Part shown: positions 1 to 12,064 of the stretch, in pieces | Layout: each line of letters starts with the position of its first letter | How positions within the stretch are numbered: the stretch's first letter is position 1 | Assembly (NCBI RefSeq): GCF_001467695.1 | Contig: NZ_LNYE01000004.1 | Coordinates: 1-64,000, forward strand | DNA length: 64,000 nucleotides | Direction: 5' to 3' | Origin: Legionella gratiana | GTDB lineage: Bacteria; Pseudomonadota; Gammaproteobacteria; Legionellales; Legionellaceae | Notes under the pieces: generated by a model | What the model was told of the DNA's origin: nothing | Databases searched by the model: none | What the model saw: the letters and a program-made list of their open reading frames with translations, nothing else | Position numbers and translations under genes: made by a program

Positions 1-83
1 CAATGGATGAAGGGTTACGTTTTGCAATTCGGGAAGGTGGCCGTACTGTTGGCGCCGGTGTTGTCGCTAAAATTATCGAGTAA
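1..83 (+). CDS. tuf: Elongation factor Tu, 3' end only (first tuf copy)
   Basis: This is the last 27 codons and stop of an elongation factor Tu gene cut by the window edge. The 83 bases match the end of the complete tuf gene at 16320-16402 base for base through the stop codon, and the two sequences diverge immediately after it. EF-Tu brings aminoacyl-tRNA to the ribosome. Two tuf copies, one beside tRNA genes and secE-nusG and one in the str operon, are a common proteobacterial arrangement. The perfect match suggests gene conversion. Confidence 0.97.
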   Translation, partial: MDEGLRFAIREGGRTVGAGVVAKIIE

Positions 84-97
84 TAAGGTAAGATTGA

Positions 98-126
98 TGG
101 CATGCGTGATAAAATGACGCATGCCA
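98..126 (+). terminator. Hairpin between tuf and tRNA-Trp
   Basis: A perfect 10-bp stem (98-107 with 117-126) closes a 9-nt loop just after the tuf stop and 8 nt before the tRNA. It has no following T run, so it may be an RNA-processing or partial termination site, not a strong intrinsic terminator. Confidence 0.5.
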
Positions 127-134
127 AATAATAT

Positions 135-210
135 AGGCCAGTAGCTCAATTGGCAGAGTGGCGGTCTCCAAAACCGCAGGTTGGGGGTTCGATTCCCTCC
201 TGGCCTGCCA
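135..210 (+). tRNA. trpT: tRNA-Trp (anticodon CCA)
   Basis: The cloverleaf is complete. The 7-bp acceptor stem pairs 135-141 with 200-206, the anticodon stem pairs 161-165 with 173-177 around a CTCCAAA loop, and the anticodon is CCA at 168-170. The T arm carries GGTTCGATTCC, and the 3' CCA is encoded at 208-210. It lies between tuf and secE, the same place as in many gammaproteobacteria, and is probably cotranscribed with them. Confidence 0.97.
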
Positions 211-224
211 ACAAACAAGTGACT

Positions 225-596
225 ATGAAAAGTTCGAACGAAGCTCAAAGTAATACTAAAGATATACTATCTTGGATGGCTATAGTTTTAATAACTTTAG
301 CAGCCTTTTTTTGCACCTATAATTACACTTTATCGGCACCTATAGAGTCCATAATATGGCTTGTATGGTTTCTGTTAGTTATATTTTTGGCTTATCTAAC
401 CTCAGTAGGGAAGAAGGTGTTTCATTTTGCTCAAGAATCAAAAGTTGAGCTATTAAAGGTCGTTTGGCCTACACGTCAAGAAACAGTACAAACAACAACT
501 ATCGTTATTGTCATGGTTGCATTAACCGGATTTATACTCTGGGGAGTGGATTCAATAATGATGTGGGCAATTGCTAAAATAACTCATTTAGGGTGA
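225..596 (+). CDS. secE: Preprotein translocase subunit SecE
   Basis: SecE is the small essential subunit of the SecYEG inner-membrane protein channel. The 123-residue protein has three hydrophobic segments, like the E. coli form, and the conserved amphipathic stretch before the last one ([17 protein letters not shown]). The open frame runs back through the tRNA to 150, but translation there would read tRNA sequence. The ATG at 225, just after the tRNA, is the only sensible start. The gene lies directly before nusG, as is usual, and its partner secY is at 25486. Confidence 0.95.
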   Translation: MKSSNEAQSNTKDILSWMAIVLITLAAFFCTYNYTLSAPIESIIWLVWFLLVIFLAYLTSVGKKVFHFAQESKVELLKVVWPTRQETVQTTTIVIVMVALTGFILWGVDSIMMWAIAKITHLG

Positions 597-601
597 ATTC
601 G

Positions 602-1147
602 GTGGAAGAACAAAAATCGAAACAATGGTATGTTGTACATGCCTATTCAGGCTATGAAAATTTTGTTATGCGCGAAATTGTATCACGCGCAAAACACCAT
701 AATTTACAAGATAAAATTGGTGAGGTTGTCGTACCTTCAGAAGAAGTTGTTGAGATGCGTTCAGGCCAAAAACGTAAGAGCACACGAAAGTTTTTTCCAG
801 GTTATGTATTAGTGAACATGGTTATGGACGATCAAACGTGGCATATGATAAGAGCAATACCCAGAGTTTTGGGCTTTATTGGTGGAACAAGCCAAACTCC
901 CACTCCTATTACGGATAAGGAAGCTCGAGCGATTATGCAGCGAGTTGAAGATGGAGTTACAAAACCAAGACCTAAGATTTTGTTTGAACCTGGTGAAGTG
1001 GTGCGCGTTAAAGAAGGTCCATTTGTTGACTTCAATGGTGTTGTTGAAGAAGTTAACTATGAGAAAAGCAGATTGAGAGTAGCTGTCCTTATTTTTGGAC
1101 GCTCAACTCCAGTTGAACTTGAGTTTAGTCAAGTAGAGAAAACTTAG
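602..1147 (+). CDS. nusG: Transcription termination/antitermination protein NusG
   Basis: NusG binds RNA polymerase, suppresses pausing, couples it to the ribosome and assists Rho. The N-terminal NGN domain begins with [14 protein letters not shown] and contains the [15 protein letters not shown] segment. A C-terminal KOW domain follows (about residues 125-180, [20 protein letters not shown]). Two GTG starts are possible: 593, which overlaps the secE stop, and 602. I prefer 602 because AGGG at 590-593 lies 8 nt upstream, whereas 593 has no ribosome-binding site. It is cotranscribed with secE. Confidence 0.95.
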   Translation: MEEQKSKQWYVVHAYSGYENFVMREIVSRAKHHNLQDKIGEVVVPSEEVVEMRSGQKRKSTRKFFPGYVLVNMVMDDQTWHMIRAIPRVLGFIGGTSQTPTPITDKEARAIMQRVEDGVTKPRPKILFEPGEVVRVKEGPFVDFNGVVEEVNYEKSRLRVAVLIFGRSTPVELEFSQVEKT

Positions 1148-1196
1148 TTCGCTAAGGTGTTCCGATTAATAATCGCTTTACAAAAGATAAAGGTAA

Positions 1197-1225
1197 TTAC
1201 TTAATTCGGGGCTGTTTTATATATA
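1197..1225 (+). promoter_or_regulatory. Possible promoter of rplKA
   Basis: The 144-nt gap between nusG and rplK contains TATATA at 1220-1225 followed by a G-rich stretch. A poor -35 match (TTACTT, 1197-1202) lies 17 nt upstream. Ribosomal protein operons often start here, but the match is weak. Confidence 0.3.
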
Positions 1226-1291
1226 GGGGAGCTAAGACTTAAGTAATTTATTAATTACTAAAAGCTAGCGTTTAACCCATAAGGAGTAATC

Positions 1292-1726
1292 ATGGCAAAA
1301 AAAGTAGAGGCTTATATTAAATTACAAATTCCAGCAGGTAAAGCAAATCCAAGCCCACCTGTAGGGCCTGCCTTAGGTCAAAGAGGTGTTAACATTATGG
1401 AATTTTGTAAAGCATTTAATGCAGCTACACAGCAAATGGAGCAAGGGTTACCTACTCCTGTTGTAATAACTGTTTATAGTGATCGAAGTTTTACGTTTGT
1501 TACTAAAACTCCACCTGCATCAGTTCTTTTGAAAAAAGCTGCAGGTATTCAAAGCGGAAGTGGTACACCCAACACTAAGAAAGTGGCAAAACTTAACGTC
1601 AAACAGCTTGAAGAAATTGCGAAACTTAAAGAACCCGACTTAACTGCTGCAAGTTTAGCAGCAGCAGTTAGAAGTATTGCAGGTACAGCTCGCAGTATGG
1701 GTATTGACGTTGAAGGTTTGGAATAA
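1292..1726 (+). CDS. rplK: 50S ribosomal protein L11
   Basis: L11 forms part of the GTPase-associated centre of the 50S subunit. In known systems it is needed for stringent activation of RelA. The 144-residue protein has the family's N-terminal [21 protein letters not shown], with the Pro-rich hinge and the C-terminal rRNA-binding domain ([14 protein letters not shown]). AAGGAG precedes the ATG. L1 follows 11 nt downstream, the standard L11 operon. Confidence 0.97.
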   Translation: MAKKVEAYIKLQIPAGKANPSPPVGPALGQRGVNIMEFCKAFNAATQQMEQGLPTPVVITVYSDRSFTFVTKTPPASVLLKKAAGIQSGSGTPNTKKVAKLNVKQLEEIAKLKEPDLTAASLAAAVRSIAGTARSMGIDVEGLE

Positions 1727-1737
1727 GGGGGGGCGCC

Positions 1738-2433
1738 ATGGCAAAAGTATCTAAGAAACAAAAAAATATTTTAGAGGTAGTTAAAACTGGTCACTTGTAT
1801 AGTGCAAATGAAGCAATAAACATTTTAAAGCAGTTTGCTTCGACTAAGTTCCGTGAAAGCCTTGATATTAGTGTTAACTTGGGTGTAGATCCACGCAAAT
1901 CAGATCAAGTTGTTCGTTCATCGACTAATTTGCCTAAAGGGACAGGAAAAGTAGTTCGAGTTGCTGTTTTTGCACAAGGCGACAATGCAACTAAGGCAAA
2001 AGATGCGGGGGCTGACATCGTTGGTTTTGAGGATTTAGCCGAAAAAATTAAAGGCGGAGTGATGGATTTCGATGTTGTCATCGCTACCCCTGATGCAATG
2101 CGTATTGTGGGCCAGTTAGGTCAAATTTTAGGGCCAAGAGGCTTAATGCCAAACCCTAAAGTTGGAACTGTGACTACCAACGTTGAAGCAGCAGTAAAGG
2201 ATGCTAAGTCAGGACAAGTACGTTACAGAACAGACAAAAATGGGATTATTCATTGTTCTGTTGGAAAGGTTGATTTTACAGCAGAAGATATCATTGAAAA
2301 TATTGTTGCATTGATTAATGATCTGAAAAAAGCAAAACCATCTTCATCTAAAGGACAATACTTAAAGAAAATCTCATTATCAACTACAATGGGTCCCGGC
2401 TTAGCTATTGATATTTCATCAATACCTGTGTAA
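1738..2433 (+). CDS. rplA: 50S ribosomal protein L1
   Basis: L1 builds the mobile L1 stalk that helps release deacylated tRNA. In E. coli it also represses its own operon by binding the mRNA. The 231-residue protein contains the family signature around [19 protein letters not shown] (residues about 128-146). A G-rich ribosome-binding site lies between rplK and the ATG. Confidence 0.97.
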   Translation: MAKVSKKQKNILEVVKTGHLYSANEAINILKQFASTKFRESLDISVNLGVDPRKSDQVVRSSTNLPKGTGKVVRVAVFAQGDNATKAKDAGADIVGFEDLAEKIKGGVMDFDVVIATPDAMRIVGQLGQILGPRGLMPNPKVGTVTTNVEAAVKDAKSGQVRYRTDKNGIIHCSVGKVDFTAEDIIENIVALINDLKKAKPSSSKGQYLKKISLSTTMGPGLAIDISSIPV

Positions 2434-2460
2434 TATAGTCACCCATTTTTTAGGAATTCA

Positions 2461-2611
2461 CGGCATAGATTTGGGTCCATGCCGTCGAAGACCGCAGGTG
2501 CTTATGCTTAATTTCCTGCGCAGACGGTGAACCGACTCCAACTTAGTTAAAGAGACGGCCACCATAACTGGCAAATCCTTGCGATTTGTATAAATTAGGA
2601 GGGTCAGTAAC
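2461..2611 (+). promoter_or_regulatory. L10 leader (ribosomal protein autoregulatory RNA)
   Basis: The 178-nt gap before rplJ folds as the known L10 leader. CGGCAT (2461-2466) can pair with ATGCCG (2479-2484), CGCAGG (2493-2498) with CCTGCG (2515-2520), and CCGTC (2482-2486) with GACGG (2523-2527). The pattern fits the L10-(L12)4 binding site that represses rplJL translation. The GTG start of rplJ follows behind GGAGGG. Confidence 0.85.
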
Positions 2612-3136
2612 GTGACATTAAATTTAGCTGAAAAGAAAGCTGTTGTTGAAGAAGTGACTGCGGTCGCCTCAAAGGCTATTTCGGCAGTAGTTGCTGATTA
2701 TCGAGGGTTAACTGTTAATCAAATGACGCATTTACGTAGTGAAGCACGTAAATCAGGTGTTTATCTTCGTGTTGTAAGAAATACTTTAACAAGAAGAGCA
2801 TTTAAAAACACTGAATTTGAGTGCTTAAATGACTTGCTGGTAGGCCCGTTGTTTGTAGCTTTGTCATTAGAAGCTCCTAGCGATGCCGCAAGACTACTTA
2901 AAGAATTCGCAAAAACATTTGAAAAACTTGAAGTTAAAGCATTATCAGTGGGAGGCAAAGTATATTCAGCAGATCAAATTGATGCTGTTGCAAGCTTGCC
3001 AACACGCGATGAAGCTATAGCCAAGTTGATGTATGTGATGAAAGCGCCAGTTGAGAAATTTGTCAGAACTCTTGCTGAGCCACATGCTAAATTAGTAAGA
3101 ACCTTAGCAGCAGTTAAAGATAAAAAAGCAGGTTAA
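2612..3136 (+). CDS. rplJ: 50S ribosomal protein L10
   Basis: L10 anchors the L7/L12 dimers to the 50S stalk and acts as repressor at the leader directly upstream. The 174-residue protein has the typical start ([20 protein letters not shown]), the rRNA-binding N-terminal domain with [13 protein letters not shown], and a C-terminal helix for L12 binding. The start codon is GTG behind a strong GGAGGG site. Confidence 0.96.
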   Translation: MTLNLAEKKAVVEEVTAVASKAISAVVADYRGLTVNQMTHLRSEARKSGVYLRVVRNTLTRRAFKNTEFECLNDLLVGPLFVALSLEAPSDAARLLKEFAKTFEKLEVKALSVGGKVYSADQIDAVASLPTRDEAIAKLMYVMKAPVEKFVRTLAEPHAKLVRTLAAVKDKKAG

Positions 3137-3179
3137 GTCCTTTTTAATCAATAAATTAATTTTAAATCAGGAGCTAGTA

Positions 3180-3557
3180 ATGGCTGTGTCAAAAAATGAT
3201 ATTTTAGAAACCATAGCAAATATGTCTGTTATGGAAGTAGTTGAGCTAATCGAAGCAATGGAAGAGAAATTTAATGTTTCAGCTGCCGCTGCTGCTGTTG
3301 CAGTTGCTGCGCCTGTAGCAGGTGCTGCTGCCGCTGTTGAAGAACAAACTGAATTTACAGTTGTTATGACTAGCTTTGGCGCAAACAAAGTAAACGTTAT
3401 TAAAGCAGTTCGTGGTATAACAGGTCTTGGCTTGAAAGAAGCTAAAGATTTAGTAGAAGGTGCTCCTTCAACAATTAAAGAAGGTGTATCTAAAGATGAA
3501 GCTGCTAATATCAAGAAAGAACTTGAAGAAGCTGGTGCTTCAGTAGAAGTTAAATAA
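3180..3557 (+). CDS. rplL: 50S ribosomal protein L7/L12
   Basis: L7/L12 is the multicopy stalk protein that recruits and stimulates translational GTPases. The N-terminal dimerisation domain is followed by an Ala/Val-rich hinge (about residues 34-54) and the conserved C-terminal domain ([20 protein letters not shown] and [15 protein letters not shown]). Its length of 125 residues is normal. A minus-strand frame across the hinge is an artefact of the GC-rich Ala codons. Confidence 0.97.
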   Translation: MAVSKNDILETIANMSVMEVVELIEAMEEKFNVSAAAAAVAVAAPVAGAAAAVEEQTEFTVVMTSFGANKVNVIKAVRGITGLGLKEAKDLVEGAPSTIKEGVSKDEAANIKKELEEAGASVEVK

Positions 3558-3580
3558 TAAGGTTATATCAATGAGATAGG

Positions 3581-3608
3581 AACCCAGCCATGTTTTCATG
3601 GCTGGGTT
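3581..3608 (+). terminator. Perfect 12-bp hairpin between rplL and rpoB (attenuator or RNase III site)
   Basis: Bases 3581-3592 pair perfectly with 3597-3608 around a TTTT loop. Only a short T-poor tail follows (TACGTG), so it resembles the partial terminator and RNase III processing region known between rplL and rpoB in E. coli. It probably sets the ratio of ribosomal protein to polymerase transcripts. Confidence 0.75.
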
Positions 3609-3648
3609 TACGTGTTTGAAGTCATCAATAATTTACAGAGGAAACACC

Positions 3649-6600
3649 ATGGCAGTTGCAGAAGCTAAACCTCAATATTCGCATGCTGAGAAAAAACGAT
3701 TTCGCAAAAGCTTTGGTAAGCAGGCCGATAAAATGGCAATACCAAATCTGCTTGAAATTCAACTTAAATCTTATAGAGATTTTCTTCAAGCCGATAGCAA
3801 AGCAAATGAACACTTTAATACAGGACTACATGCTGCATTTTCTTCTGTGTTCCCAATAGATAGTTTTTCTGGTAATGCAAGGCTTGAATATGTTAGTTAC
3901 AAGCTTGGTGAGCCAGCATTTGATGTTCGTGAATGCAAATTAAGAGGCTTAACTTATTCTGCGCCATTAAGGGTCAAAATAAGACTTGTTATTCTTGATA
4001 AAGATGCAAGCGAGGATCCTAAACCAATCAAAGATATTAGAGAGCAAGATGTATTTATGGGTGAAATACCTCTAATGACTGATGTTGGAACCTTTGTCAT
4101 AAATGGTACTGAAAGAGTAGTTGTTTCACAATTGCATCGATCGCCTGGTGTTATATTCGAACATGATAAGGGTAAAACGCACTCATCGGGAAAACTGCTC
4201 TATTCTGCACGAATTATCCCTTATCGTGGCTCTTGGCTTGATTTTGAGTTTGATCCTAAAGATTGTGTATATGTTCGAATTGATAGAAGACGAAAGCTAC
4301 CTGTTAGTATTTTACTTCGTGCTTTGGGATATGAGACTGAAGATATTCTAAGCGAGTTTTTTGAAATCACTAGCTGTCATCTTAAAAATGGTGAATATCA
4401 TATTGATTTAATCCCACAACGATTACGAGGTGAAATCGCCTCATTTGATATTCTTGTACCCGAAACAGGTGAGCTCATTGTTGAGCAAGGGAGAAGAATT
4501 ACTGCGCGCCATATTAAGCAAATGGAAAAAGCGCAAATGCAAGATTTGATCGTGCCTCGTGATTATTTGTCGGGTAAAACATTAGCAAAAAATATTATTG
4601 ATACATTAACTGGTGAACTGGTTGCACAAGCAAATGATGAAGTCACTGATGAATTACTTGATGCTATGATCACTAGTGGTATTCATCAATTTGATATGAT
4701 TTATACAAATGATTTAGATCATGGCTCTTACGTTTCTGATACGATAAAAATTGATCCTACTTCGAGTCAATTGGAAGCACTTGTAGAAATTTATCGCATG
4801 ATGCGTCCTGGTGAGCCTCCAACTAAAGAAGCTGCTGAAGCTTTATTTAAAAATTTATTTTTTGTAGAAGAACGTTATGATCTATCTGCAGTTGGCAGAA
4901 TGAAATTTAATCGTCGTGTTGGTAGAAAGAATGATGATGGTCCAGGTACACTGACCAAAGAAGACATCATGGCAGTTATCAAGACATTGATAGACATTAG
5001 AAATGGTATTGGAATGGTCGATGATATCGATCATCTTGGCAACCGTAGAGTGCGTAGCGTCGGTGAAATGACCGAAAATCAATTTAGGGTTGGTTTGGTT
5101 CGTGTTGAAAGAGCTGTTAAAGAACGATTAAGCTTAGTAGAGTCCGAAAATCTAATGCCACAGGATTTAATTAATGCTAAACCTGTGTCTGCTGCGATTA
5201 AAGAGTTTTTTGGCTCAAGCCAACTATCCCAATTTATGGATCAAGTAAATCCACTATCAGGAGTAACTCATAAACGAAGAGTTTCAGCTTTAGGACCAGG
5301 CGGTTTAACTCGTGAGCGTGCTGGCTTTGAAGTTCGTGACGTCCATACTACACACTATGGCCGCGTATGCCCAATTGAAACACCAGAAGGTCCCAATATT
5401 GGGTTAATTAACTCATTATCTGTTTATGCAAGAACAAATGATTATGGGTTTATTGAAACTCCATGTAGAAAGGTAATTGATGGTCGGGTTACGGATGAAA
5501 TTGAGTATTTATCAGCTATTGAAGAAGTTGACCAGTATATTGCTCAATCAAGCGTAGCTCTTGATGAAGATGGAAATATTTTAGCTGATTTAGTTCCTTG
5601 TAGACATCAAAATGAATTCTCGTTAACTACACCCGATAAGATTAACTACATGGATATTTCGCCCAAACAGATCGTATCCGTGGCTGCTTCGCTAATTCCA
5701 TTTTTAGAGCATGACGACGCAAACCGTGCGTTAATGGGATCAAATATGCAGCGACAAGCAGTCCCAACTTTGCGTTCTGAAAAGCCACTAGTGGGTACTG
5801 GTATGGAGCGTATAGTAGCTTCGGATTCAGGGGTTTCTGTTGTTGCCAAACGAGGTGGAATAATTGATTTAGTTGATGCTTCGCGTATTGTTGTGCGTGT
5901 GAATGATGATGAGACCACAGCGGGTGAAACAGGTGTTGATATTTATAATTTAACTAAATATTTCCGTTCAAACCAAGATACATGTATCAATCAACGTCCT
6001 ATTGTTAAAACGGGCGACATTATTCAAAGAGGCGATGTTTTAGCTGATGGACCTTGTACTGACATGGGTGAGCTTGCACTAGGGCAAAACTTGCTGGTTG
6101 CTTTTATGCCTTGGAATGGATACAACTTCGAAGACTCTATCCTTATATCTGAGCGTGTTGTTCAAGATGATCGGTTCACAACGATCCATATAGAGGAGCT
6201 AACTTGTATTGCTCGCGATACAAAATTAGGGGCAGAAGAAATCACTGCTGATATACCTAATGTAGGTGAGTCAGCACTATCAAGTTTGGATGAATCCGGT
6301 GTTGTTTATATTGGAGCTGAAGTTAACGCGGGCGATATATTGGTAGGAAAAGTAACACCAAAAGGTGAAACTCAGCTTACTCCTGAAGAAAAATTATTGC
6401 GTGCTATTTTTGGAGAAAAAGCGTCTGATGTGAAAGACTCTTCGCTAAGAGTTCCATCGGGTATGAATGGCACTGTAATTGATGTGCAAGTTTTTACTCG
6501 GGATGGATTGGAAAAAGATGCACGTGCAAAAAGCATCGAAGAAGAACATCTTGCACGAGTACGTAAAGATCTTGTTGATGAGCGCCGTATTCGCGAAGAA

Positions 6601-7755
6601 GATATTTACCATCGCGTATCGAATATTATCCTAGATAAAGTAGCTACTGGCGGCCCAGGAAATTTGCGGCCCGGATCCAAAATAACGCAAGATTACTTGG
6701 AAAACATAGGTAGAAATAAATGGTTTGATATTCGCTTAGAAAATGATGCAATTAGCCAACAGCTTGAGCAACTCTCTAAGCAACTTGAACTATTGACTAA
6801 AGAGATGGAGAAACGCTTTAACGATAGTAGGAAAAAAATTATCCAAGGTGATGATTTAGCTCCTGGAGTATTGAAGATTGTTAAAGTCTATCTTGCTGTT
6901 AAACGAAGGATTCAGCCAGGTGATAAGATGGCTGGTCGTCATGGTAATAAAGGGGTTATCTCTATTGTTGTACCTGTAGAAGATATGCCACATATGGAAG
7001 ATGGCACAGCTGTAGATATCGTATTAAATCCGTTAGGTGTACCTTCGCGAATGAATATTGGTCAGGTATTAGAAACACATCTTGGATTAGCTGCAAAAGG
7101 ATTAGGAAATAAAATTGCACAGATGTTGGATTTAAAACAAAGTTCAGCTGAAATTCGAACTTTTTTGAATAAAATATATAATCACGATGGCATACAAAGA
7201 GTTAACCTCGATTGTCTAAACGATGATGAACTGTATCGATTGGCGGATAATTTGCGTGCGGGCGTGCCAATGGCAACACCAGTTTTCGATGGTGCTTCCG
7301 AAGCAGAAATAAAAAGCATGCTGCAGCTGGCAGACCTATCACCAGATGGAAAAACTATTTTGTATGATGGTAGAACAGGTAACCAATTTGATAATCCAGT
7401 AACTGTTGGATACATGTATATGCTAAAGCTAAATCATTTAGTTGACGACAAAATGCATGCCCGCTCAACTGGCTCATACAGTTTAGTCACTCAACAACCA
7501 CTTGGTGGTAAAGCACAGTTTGGTGGACAACGTTTTGGAGAAATGGAAGTGTGGGCGCTAGAAGCATATGGTGCCGCATATACATTACAGGAAATGTTGA
7601 CTGTGAAATCAGATGACGTTGGAGGTAGAACAAAAATCTACAAGAATATAGTCGATGGAGACCATCGCATGGATCCAGGAATGCCTGAATCTTTCAATGT
7701 ACTATTGAAAGAAATTCGTGCCTTGGGAATAGATATAGAACTCGAACACGATTAA
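3649..7755 (+). CDS. rpoB: DNA-directed RNA polymerase subunit beta
   Basis: RpoB is the second largest subunit of core RNA polymerase and the target of rifampicin. From the ATG at 3649, behind GAGGAAACACC, the protein is 1368 residues, the length I expect in Legionella. A longer frame opens inside the upstream hairpin and is not a likely start. The rifampicin region reads [18 protein letters not shown]. The equivalents of E. coli D516, H526 and S531 are wild type, but V replaces N518. The C terminus has the [22 protein letters not shown] signature. rpoC follows after 46 nt. Confidence 0.98.
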   Translation: MAVAEAKPQYSHAEKKRFRKSFGKQADKMAIPNLLEIQLKSYRDFLQADSKANEHFNTGLHAAFSSVFPIDSFSGNARLEYVSYKLGEPAFDVRECKLRGLTYSAPLRVKIRLVILDKDASEDPKPIKDIREQDVFMGEIPLMTDVGTFVINGTERVVVSQLHRSPGVIFEHDKGKTHSSGKLLYSARIIPYRGSWLDFEFDPKDCVYVRIDRRRKLPVSILLRALGYETEDILSEFFEITSCHLKNGEYHIDLIPQRLRGEIASFDILVPETGELIVEQGRRITARHIKQMEKAQMQDLIVPRDYLSGKTLAKNIIDTLTGELVAQANDEVTDELLDAMITSGIHQFDMIYTNDLDHGSYVSDTIKIDPTSSQLEALVEIYRMMRPGEPPTKEAAEALFKNLFFVEERYDLSAVGRMKFNRRVGRKNDDGPGTLTKEDIMAVIKTLIDIRNGIGMVDDIDHLGNRRVRSVGEMTENQFRVGLVRVERAVKERLSLVESENLMPQDLINAKPVSAAIKEFFGSSQLSQFMDQVNPLSGVTHKRRVSALGPGGLTRERAGFEVRDVHTTHYGRVCPIETPEGPNIGLINSLSVYARTNDYGFIETPCRKVIDGRVTDEIEYLSAIEEVDQYIAQSSVALDEDGNILADLVPCRHQNEFSLTTPDKINYMDISPKQIVSVAASLIPFLEHDDANRALMGSNMQRQAVPTLRSEKPLVGTGMERIVASDSGVSVVAKRGGIIDLVDASRIVVRVNDDETTAGETGVDIYNLTKYFRSNQDTCINQRPIVKTGDIIQRGDVLADGPCTDMGELALGQNLLVAFMPWNGYNFEDSILISERVVQDDRFTTIHIEELTCIARDTKLGAEEITADIPNVGESALSSLDESGVVYIGAEVNAGDILVGKVTPKGETQLTPEEKLLRAIFGEKASDVKDSSLRVPSGMNGTVIDVQVFTRDGLEKDARAKSIEEEHLARVRKDLVDERRIREEDIYHRVSNIILDKVATGGPGNLRPGSKITQDYLENIGRNKWFDIRLENDAISQQLEQLSKQLELLTKEMEKRFNDSRKKIIQGDDLAPGVLKIVKVYLAVKRRIQPGDKMAGRHGNKGVISIVVPVEDMPHMEDGTAVDIVLNPLGVPSRMNIGQVLETHLGLAAKGLGNKIAQMLDLKQSSAEIRTFLNKIYNHDGIQRVNLDCLNDDELYRLADNLRAGVPMATPVFDGASEAEIKSMLQLADLSPDGKTILYDGRTGNQFDNPVTVGYMYMLKLNHLVDDKMHARSTGSYSLVTQQPLGGKAQFGGQRFGEMEVWALEAYGAAYTLQEMLTVKSDDVGGRTKIYKNIVDGDHRMDPGMPESFNVLLKEIRALGIDIELEHD

Positions 7756-7801
7756 CTTTTCAGCGATACATACTGATTAACAAATTTTTGGAGGCATAGA
7801 C

Positions 7802-10800
7802 TTGAGTACTCTAAACGACGACCCAATGATTGAACCAATGAGAAAAGCTCCTGTAATGAGTGACCTACTAGGTATCCTCAAACAACAGGGACAAAGTGAA
7901 GAGTTTGATGCAATTAAAATCGCTTTGGCATCTCCTGAACTAATTCGTTCATGGTCCTATGGTGAAGTAAAAAAACCAGAAACTATTAATTATCGTACCT
8001 TTAAACCAGAGCGAGATGGATTATTCTGTGCTAAAACTTTTGGTCCAGTAAAAGATTATGAATGCTTATGTGGTAAATATAAACGATTGAAGCATCGCGG
8101 TGTTATTTGCGAAAAATGTGGTGTTGAGCTAGCTTTAGCAAAGGTACGTCGTGAACGGATGGGACATATCGAGCTTGCAAGTCCTGTTGCACATATTTGG
8201 TTCTTGAAGTCTTTGCCTTCTAGAATCGGTCTGCTTTTGGATATGACTTTAAGAGATATAGAGCGTGTTCTATACTTTGAAGCATTTGTGGTTGTTGATC
8301 CAGGTATGACTGAGCTTGAGCGTGGTCAATTGCTAAATGATGAAGCGTATCTGGATGCAATGGAACAATATGGAGACGAATTCGATGCACGTATGGGTGC
8401 AGAAGCGATTCGTGATCTACTTCGTCAGGTTGATCTGGAAGATGAAATCAAGAACTTACGTGAAGAGTTACCAACTACCAGCTCAGAAACGAAAATCAAA
8501 AAGATAACTAAGCGATTAAAGCTGCTGGAGGCTTTTTATGATTCAGGTAACAAGCCAGAATGGATGATCATGGATGTTCTACCGGTTCTTCCACCTGATT
8601 TAAGGCCTTTAGTTCCATTAGATGGTGGACGCTTTGCTACTTCTGATCTAAATGACTTATATCGACGTGTTATCAATCGAAACAACCGCTTAAAGCGTTT
8701 GTTAGATCTTAATGCCCCTGACATCATAGTTCGCAATGAAAAAAGAATGTTGCAAGAATCAGTTGATGCTCTTTTGGATAATGGTCGTCGTGGTCGTGCA
8801 ATCACTGGTACAAATAAGCGTCCTCTGAAATCATTAGCTGATATGATTAAAGGGAAGCAAGGTCGTTTCCGTCAAAATCTTCTAGGTAAGCGTGTTGACT
8901 ATTCAGGTCGTTCAGTAATTGTGGTCGGGCCTACTTTAAAACTGCACCAATGTGGACTGCCTAAAAAAATGGCGCTTGAACTCTTTAAGCCATTTATTTT
9001 TAGCAAATTAGAATTTAGAGGGTTAGCGACAACGATTAAAGCAGCTAAAAAGATGGTTGAGCGCGAAGAATCAGTTGTTTGGGATATTTTAGATGATGTA
9101 ATTCGTGAGCATCCTATCCTACTTAACAGAGCGCCTACATTACACCGCTTGGGTATTCAGGCATTTGAACCAGTGCTAATTGAGGGTAAAGCGATTCAAC
9201 TTCATCCTCTTGTTTGTACCGCATACAACGCGGACTTTGATGGTGACCAGATGGCTGTGCATGTGCCGTTGACATTAGAGGCACAACTAGAAGCTCGCTC
9301 ACTTATGATGTCAACAAACAATATTTTGTCACCAGCTAGCGGAGAGCCAATTATCGTTCCTAGCCAGGACGTTGTGCTTGGTTTGTACTACTTGACTCGA
9401 GAAAAAGTTAATGCTTTAGGTGAAGGGAAAATTTTTGTAAGCGCTCAAGAAGCCCAGAATTTTTATGAAGCTGGACATCTTGATATCCATGCCAAAATCA
9501 AAATTCGTATGCCTAAAGAAAATGAATCGGGATATCATCTTGTTGAAACTACGGTCGGGCGTGCGATTCTTGCCCAGATCCTGCCTAAGGGTATGTCATT
9601 TGTGCAAATAAACCGTACTATGACTAAAAAGGTGATTACTAAGGTCATCGATACTTGCTATAGAACTTTTGGTTTGAAAGAAACTGTAATCTTTGCCGAT
9701 AAGCTAATGTACACCGGTTTTAAGTACGCAACCCGTTCCGGTGCGTCTATTGGTATCGAAGATATGGAGATACCCGACGATAAAGCAAGTATTATCGATC
9801 ATGCATATAATGAGGTTCGAGAAATTGAATCACAATTCCGTTCCGGTCTAGTAACTAATGGGGAGCGTTACAATAAAGTTATTGATATTTGGTCCCGTAC
9901 TAATGAGTTAGTTGCCAAGTCAATGATGAGTAAGATCGCGACCGAACAAGTTACTAATGTGAAAGGTGAGCTAGTAAGACAGGAATCCTTTAACCCCATA
10001 TTTATGATGGCTGATTCAGGAGCGAGAGGTTCTGCTGCACAAATTAGACAGCTTGCTGGTATGCGTGGATTGATGGCTGCTCCAGACGGTTCAATTATTG
10101 AAACTCCAATTACAGCAAACTTCCGTGAAGGATTAAATGTATTTCAATACTTCATTTCAACTCATGGTGCTCGCAAAGGTTTGGCTGATACGGCATTGAA
10201 AACAGCTAACTCTGGTTATCTGACGCGACGACTTGTTGATGTAGCTCAAGATGTGGTCATTACTGAGGATGATTGTGGTGTTGATACAGGTATTTTAATG
10301 CAACCATTGATTGAAGGTGGTGATATTGTTGAGCCACTTCAGGAGCGCGTATTAGGACGAGTAGTAGCTGCTGATGTTTACATTCCTAACCAAAGTGAAC
10401 CTGTTGTCACTGCAGGAACCTTATTAGATGAGGCATGGGTTGAAAAGCTAGAAAAGCAAAGTGTCGATCAAATCTTAGTACGTTCGCCTATTACATGCCA
10501 AACTCGTTATGGATTATGTGCGAAGTGCTATGGAAGAGATTTAGCAAGAGGACATCTTGTTAATACAGGTGAAGCAGTAGGAATTATTGCCGCCCAATCG
10601 ATTGGTGAGCCTGGAACACAGTTAACCATGCGTACTTTCCATATAGGTGGTGCAGCTTCAAGAGCAACAGCAGCCAATAATATTCAAATCAAAACTAAAG
10701 GGGTTATTCGTTTACATAACATTAAAACAGTAACTCATGAAAATAAAAATTTAGTTGCTGTATCACGTTCTGGCGAAGTGACCATAGTTGATGAATTTGG

Positions 10801-12052
10801 ACGTGAACGCGAACGTTATAAAGTACCTTATGGTGCTGTAATTACAGTCCAAGATAATTCAAGTGTTGAAGCAGGACAAATTATCGCTACTTGGGATCCA
10901 CATACACATCCTGTTATTTCTGAGGTTGGTGGTTATTTGAAATTTGTTGATTTAATTGATGGTATCACTATGAATCGACAAACCGACGAATTAACTGGTT
11001 TAAGTAATATTGTTGTTATTGATGCGAAACAAAGAAGCGCCGCAGGTCGAGACTTAAGACCGATGGTAAAATTGGTGACTGAGAGTGGCGATGATATTTA
11101 TCTTGCAGGTACTAATGTTCCAGCTCAATATTACCTTCCTGTAGATGCGATCGTAAACTTTGAGGACGGTGGCCATGTAGGAATTGGTGATGTTATCGCC
11201 CGTATTCCTCAAGAACGATCTAAAACGCGCGATATTACTGGGGGTTTACCTAGGGTTGCTGATTTATTTGAAGCGCGCAAACCGAAAGATTCTGCGGTAA
11301 TGGCGGAAGTTTCGGGAATGGTAAGTTTTGGTAAGGAAACAAAAGGTAAGAGAAGATTAATTATCAATGTTTCTGAAGATCAATGTCATGAAGAGCTCAT
11401 TCCAAAATGGCGTCATATCTCTGTCTTCGAAGGTGAGCATGTAGAACGCGGAGAAATTATCGCGGAAGGAGCACTTAATCCTCATGATATATTACGTTTA
11501 CTTGGTGTTGGTGCATTAGCAAATTACATCGTAAATGAAGTACAAGATGTATATCGATTACAAGGTGTGAAAATTAATGACAAACATATCGAAGTAATTG
11601 TAAGACAGATGTTACGTAAACGGGTTATAACTTTTGCTGGAGATTCAAAATTCTTGGCAGGTGAGCAGATCGAAGAAAGTGCTTTGCTGCAAGAAAATGA
11701 CAGGCTTATTGCAGAAGGAAAACAAAGCGCCAGAGGTATACCTATATTATTGGGTATTACGAAGGCTTCCTTGGCTACCGAATCATTTATCTCAGCTGCT
11801 TCATTCCAAGAAACAACAAGAGTTCTAACGGAAGCTGCTGTAAGTGGTAAAGTAGATGATTTACGTGGCTTAAAGGAAAATGTGATGGTCGGACGTCTGA
11901 TCCCTGCTGGAACAGGTTATGCCTATCATCAAGGTCGTAAAGTGAAGAGAGCTAAGGCTGCAGCTGGTGAGTACCCTGTACATACCGTAACTGCAAGTGA
12001 TGTTGAGCATGCGTTGAGTGAAGCATTAAACGCAGATAATCAAGAACACTAG
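7802..12052 (+). CDS. rpoC: DNA-directed RNA polymerase subunit beta'
   Basis: RpoC carries the active-site magnesium. The [12 protein letters not shown] motif is intact. The N-terminal zinc finger ([20 protein letters not shown]) and the second zinc site ([16 protein letters not shown]) are both present, and the trigger-loop region ([20 protein letters not shown]) is normal. Length is 1416 residues. The start is TTG at 7802, 6 nt after GGAGG. The first downstream ATG (7828) lacks a ribosome-binding site. It is cotranscribed with rpoB. Confidence 0.97.
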   Translation: MSTLNDDPMIEPMRKAPVMSDLLGILKQQGQSEEFDAIKIALASPELIRSWSYGEVKKPETINYRTFKPERDGLFCAKTFGPVKDYECLCGKYKRLKHRGVICEKCGVELALAKVRRERMGHIELASPVAHIWFLKSLPSRIGLLLDMTLRDIERVLYFEAFVVVDPGMTELERGQLLNDEAYLDAMEQYGDEFDARMGAEAIRDLLRQVDLEDEIKNLREELPTTSSETKIKKITKRLKLLEAFYDSGNKPEWMIMDVLPVLPPDLRPLVPLDGGRFATSDLNDLYRRVINRNNRLKRLLDLNAPDIIVRNEKRMLQESVDALLDNGRRGRAITGTNKRPLKSLADMIKGKQGRFRQNLLGKRVDYSGRSVIVVGPTLKLHQCGLPKKMALELFKPFIFSKLEFRGLATTIKAAKKMVEREESVVWDILDDVIREHPILLNRAPTLHRLGIQAFEPVLIEGKAIQLHPLVCTAYNADFDGDQMAVHVPLTLEAQLEARSLMMSTNNILSPASGEPIIVPSQDVVLGLYYLTREKVNALGEGKIFVSAQEAQNFYEAGHLDIHAKIKIRMPKENESGYHLVETTVGRAILAQILPKGMSFVQINRTMTKKVITKVIDTCYRTFGLKETVIFADKLMYTGFKYATRSGASIGIEDMEIPDDKASIIDHAYNEVREIESQFRSGLVTNGERYNKVIDIWSRTNELVAKSMMSKIATEQVTNVKGELVRQESFNPIFMMADSGARGSAAQIRQLAGMRGLMAAPDGSIIETPITANFREGLNVFQYFISTHGARKGLADTALKTANSGYLTRRLVDVAQDVVITEDDCGVDTGILMQPLIEGGDIVEPLQERVLGRVVAADVYIPNQSEPVVTAGTLLDEAWVEKLEKQSVDQILVRSPITCQTRYGLCAKCYGRDLARGHLVNTGEAVGIIAAQSIGEPGTQLTMRTFHIGGAASRATAANNIQIKTKGVIRLHNIKTVTHENKNLVAVSRSGEVTIVDEFGRERERYKVPYGAVITVQDNSSVEAGQIIATWDPHTHPVISEVGGYLKFVDLIDGITMNRQTDELTGLSNIVVIDAKQRSAAGRDLRPMVKLVTESGDDIYLAGTNVPAQYYLPVDAIVNFEDGGHVGIGDVIARIPQERSKTRDITGGLPRVADLFEARKPKDSAVMAEVSGMVSFGKETKGKRRLIINVSEDQCHEELIPKWRHISVFEGEHVERGEIIAEGALNPHDILRLLGVGALANYIVNEVQDVYRLQGVKINDKHIEVIVRQMLRKRVITFAGDSKFLAGEQIEESALLQENDRLIAEGKQSARGIPILLGITKASLATESFISAASFQETTRVLTEAAVSGKVDDLRGLKENVMVGRLIPAGTGYAYHQGRKVKRAKAAAGEYPVHTVTASDVEHALSEALNADNQEH

Positions 12053-12064
12053 TTCGGATCGAAA

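Noticed and set aside
150..224. Reading frame extending secE backward through the tRNA
   Set aside because: The upstream codons are the tRNA-Trp sequence. The ATG at 225 gives a normal SecE length.
3167..3514. Minus-strand frame of 115 codons opposite rplL
   Set aside because: It mirrors the Ala/Val-rich hinge of L7/L12, has no ribosome-binding site and has a low-complexity product.
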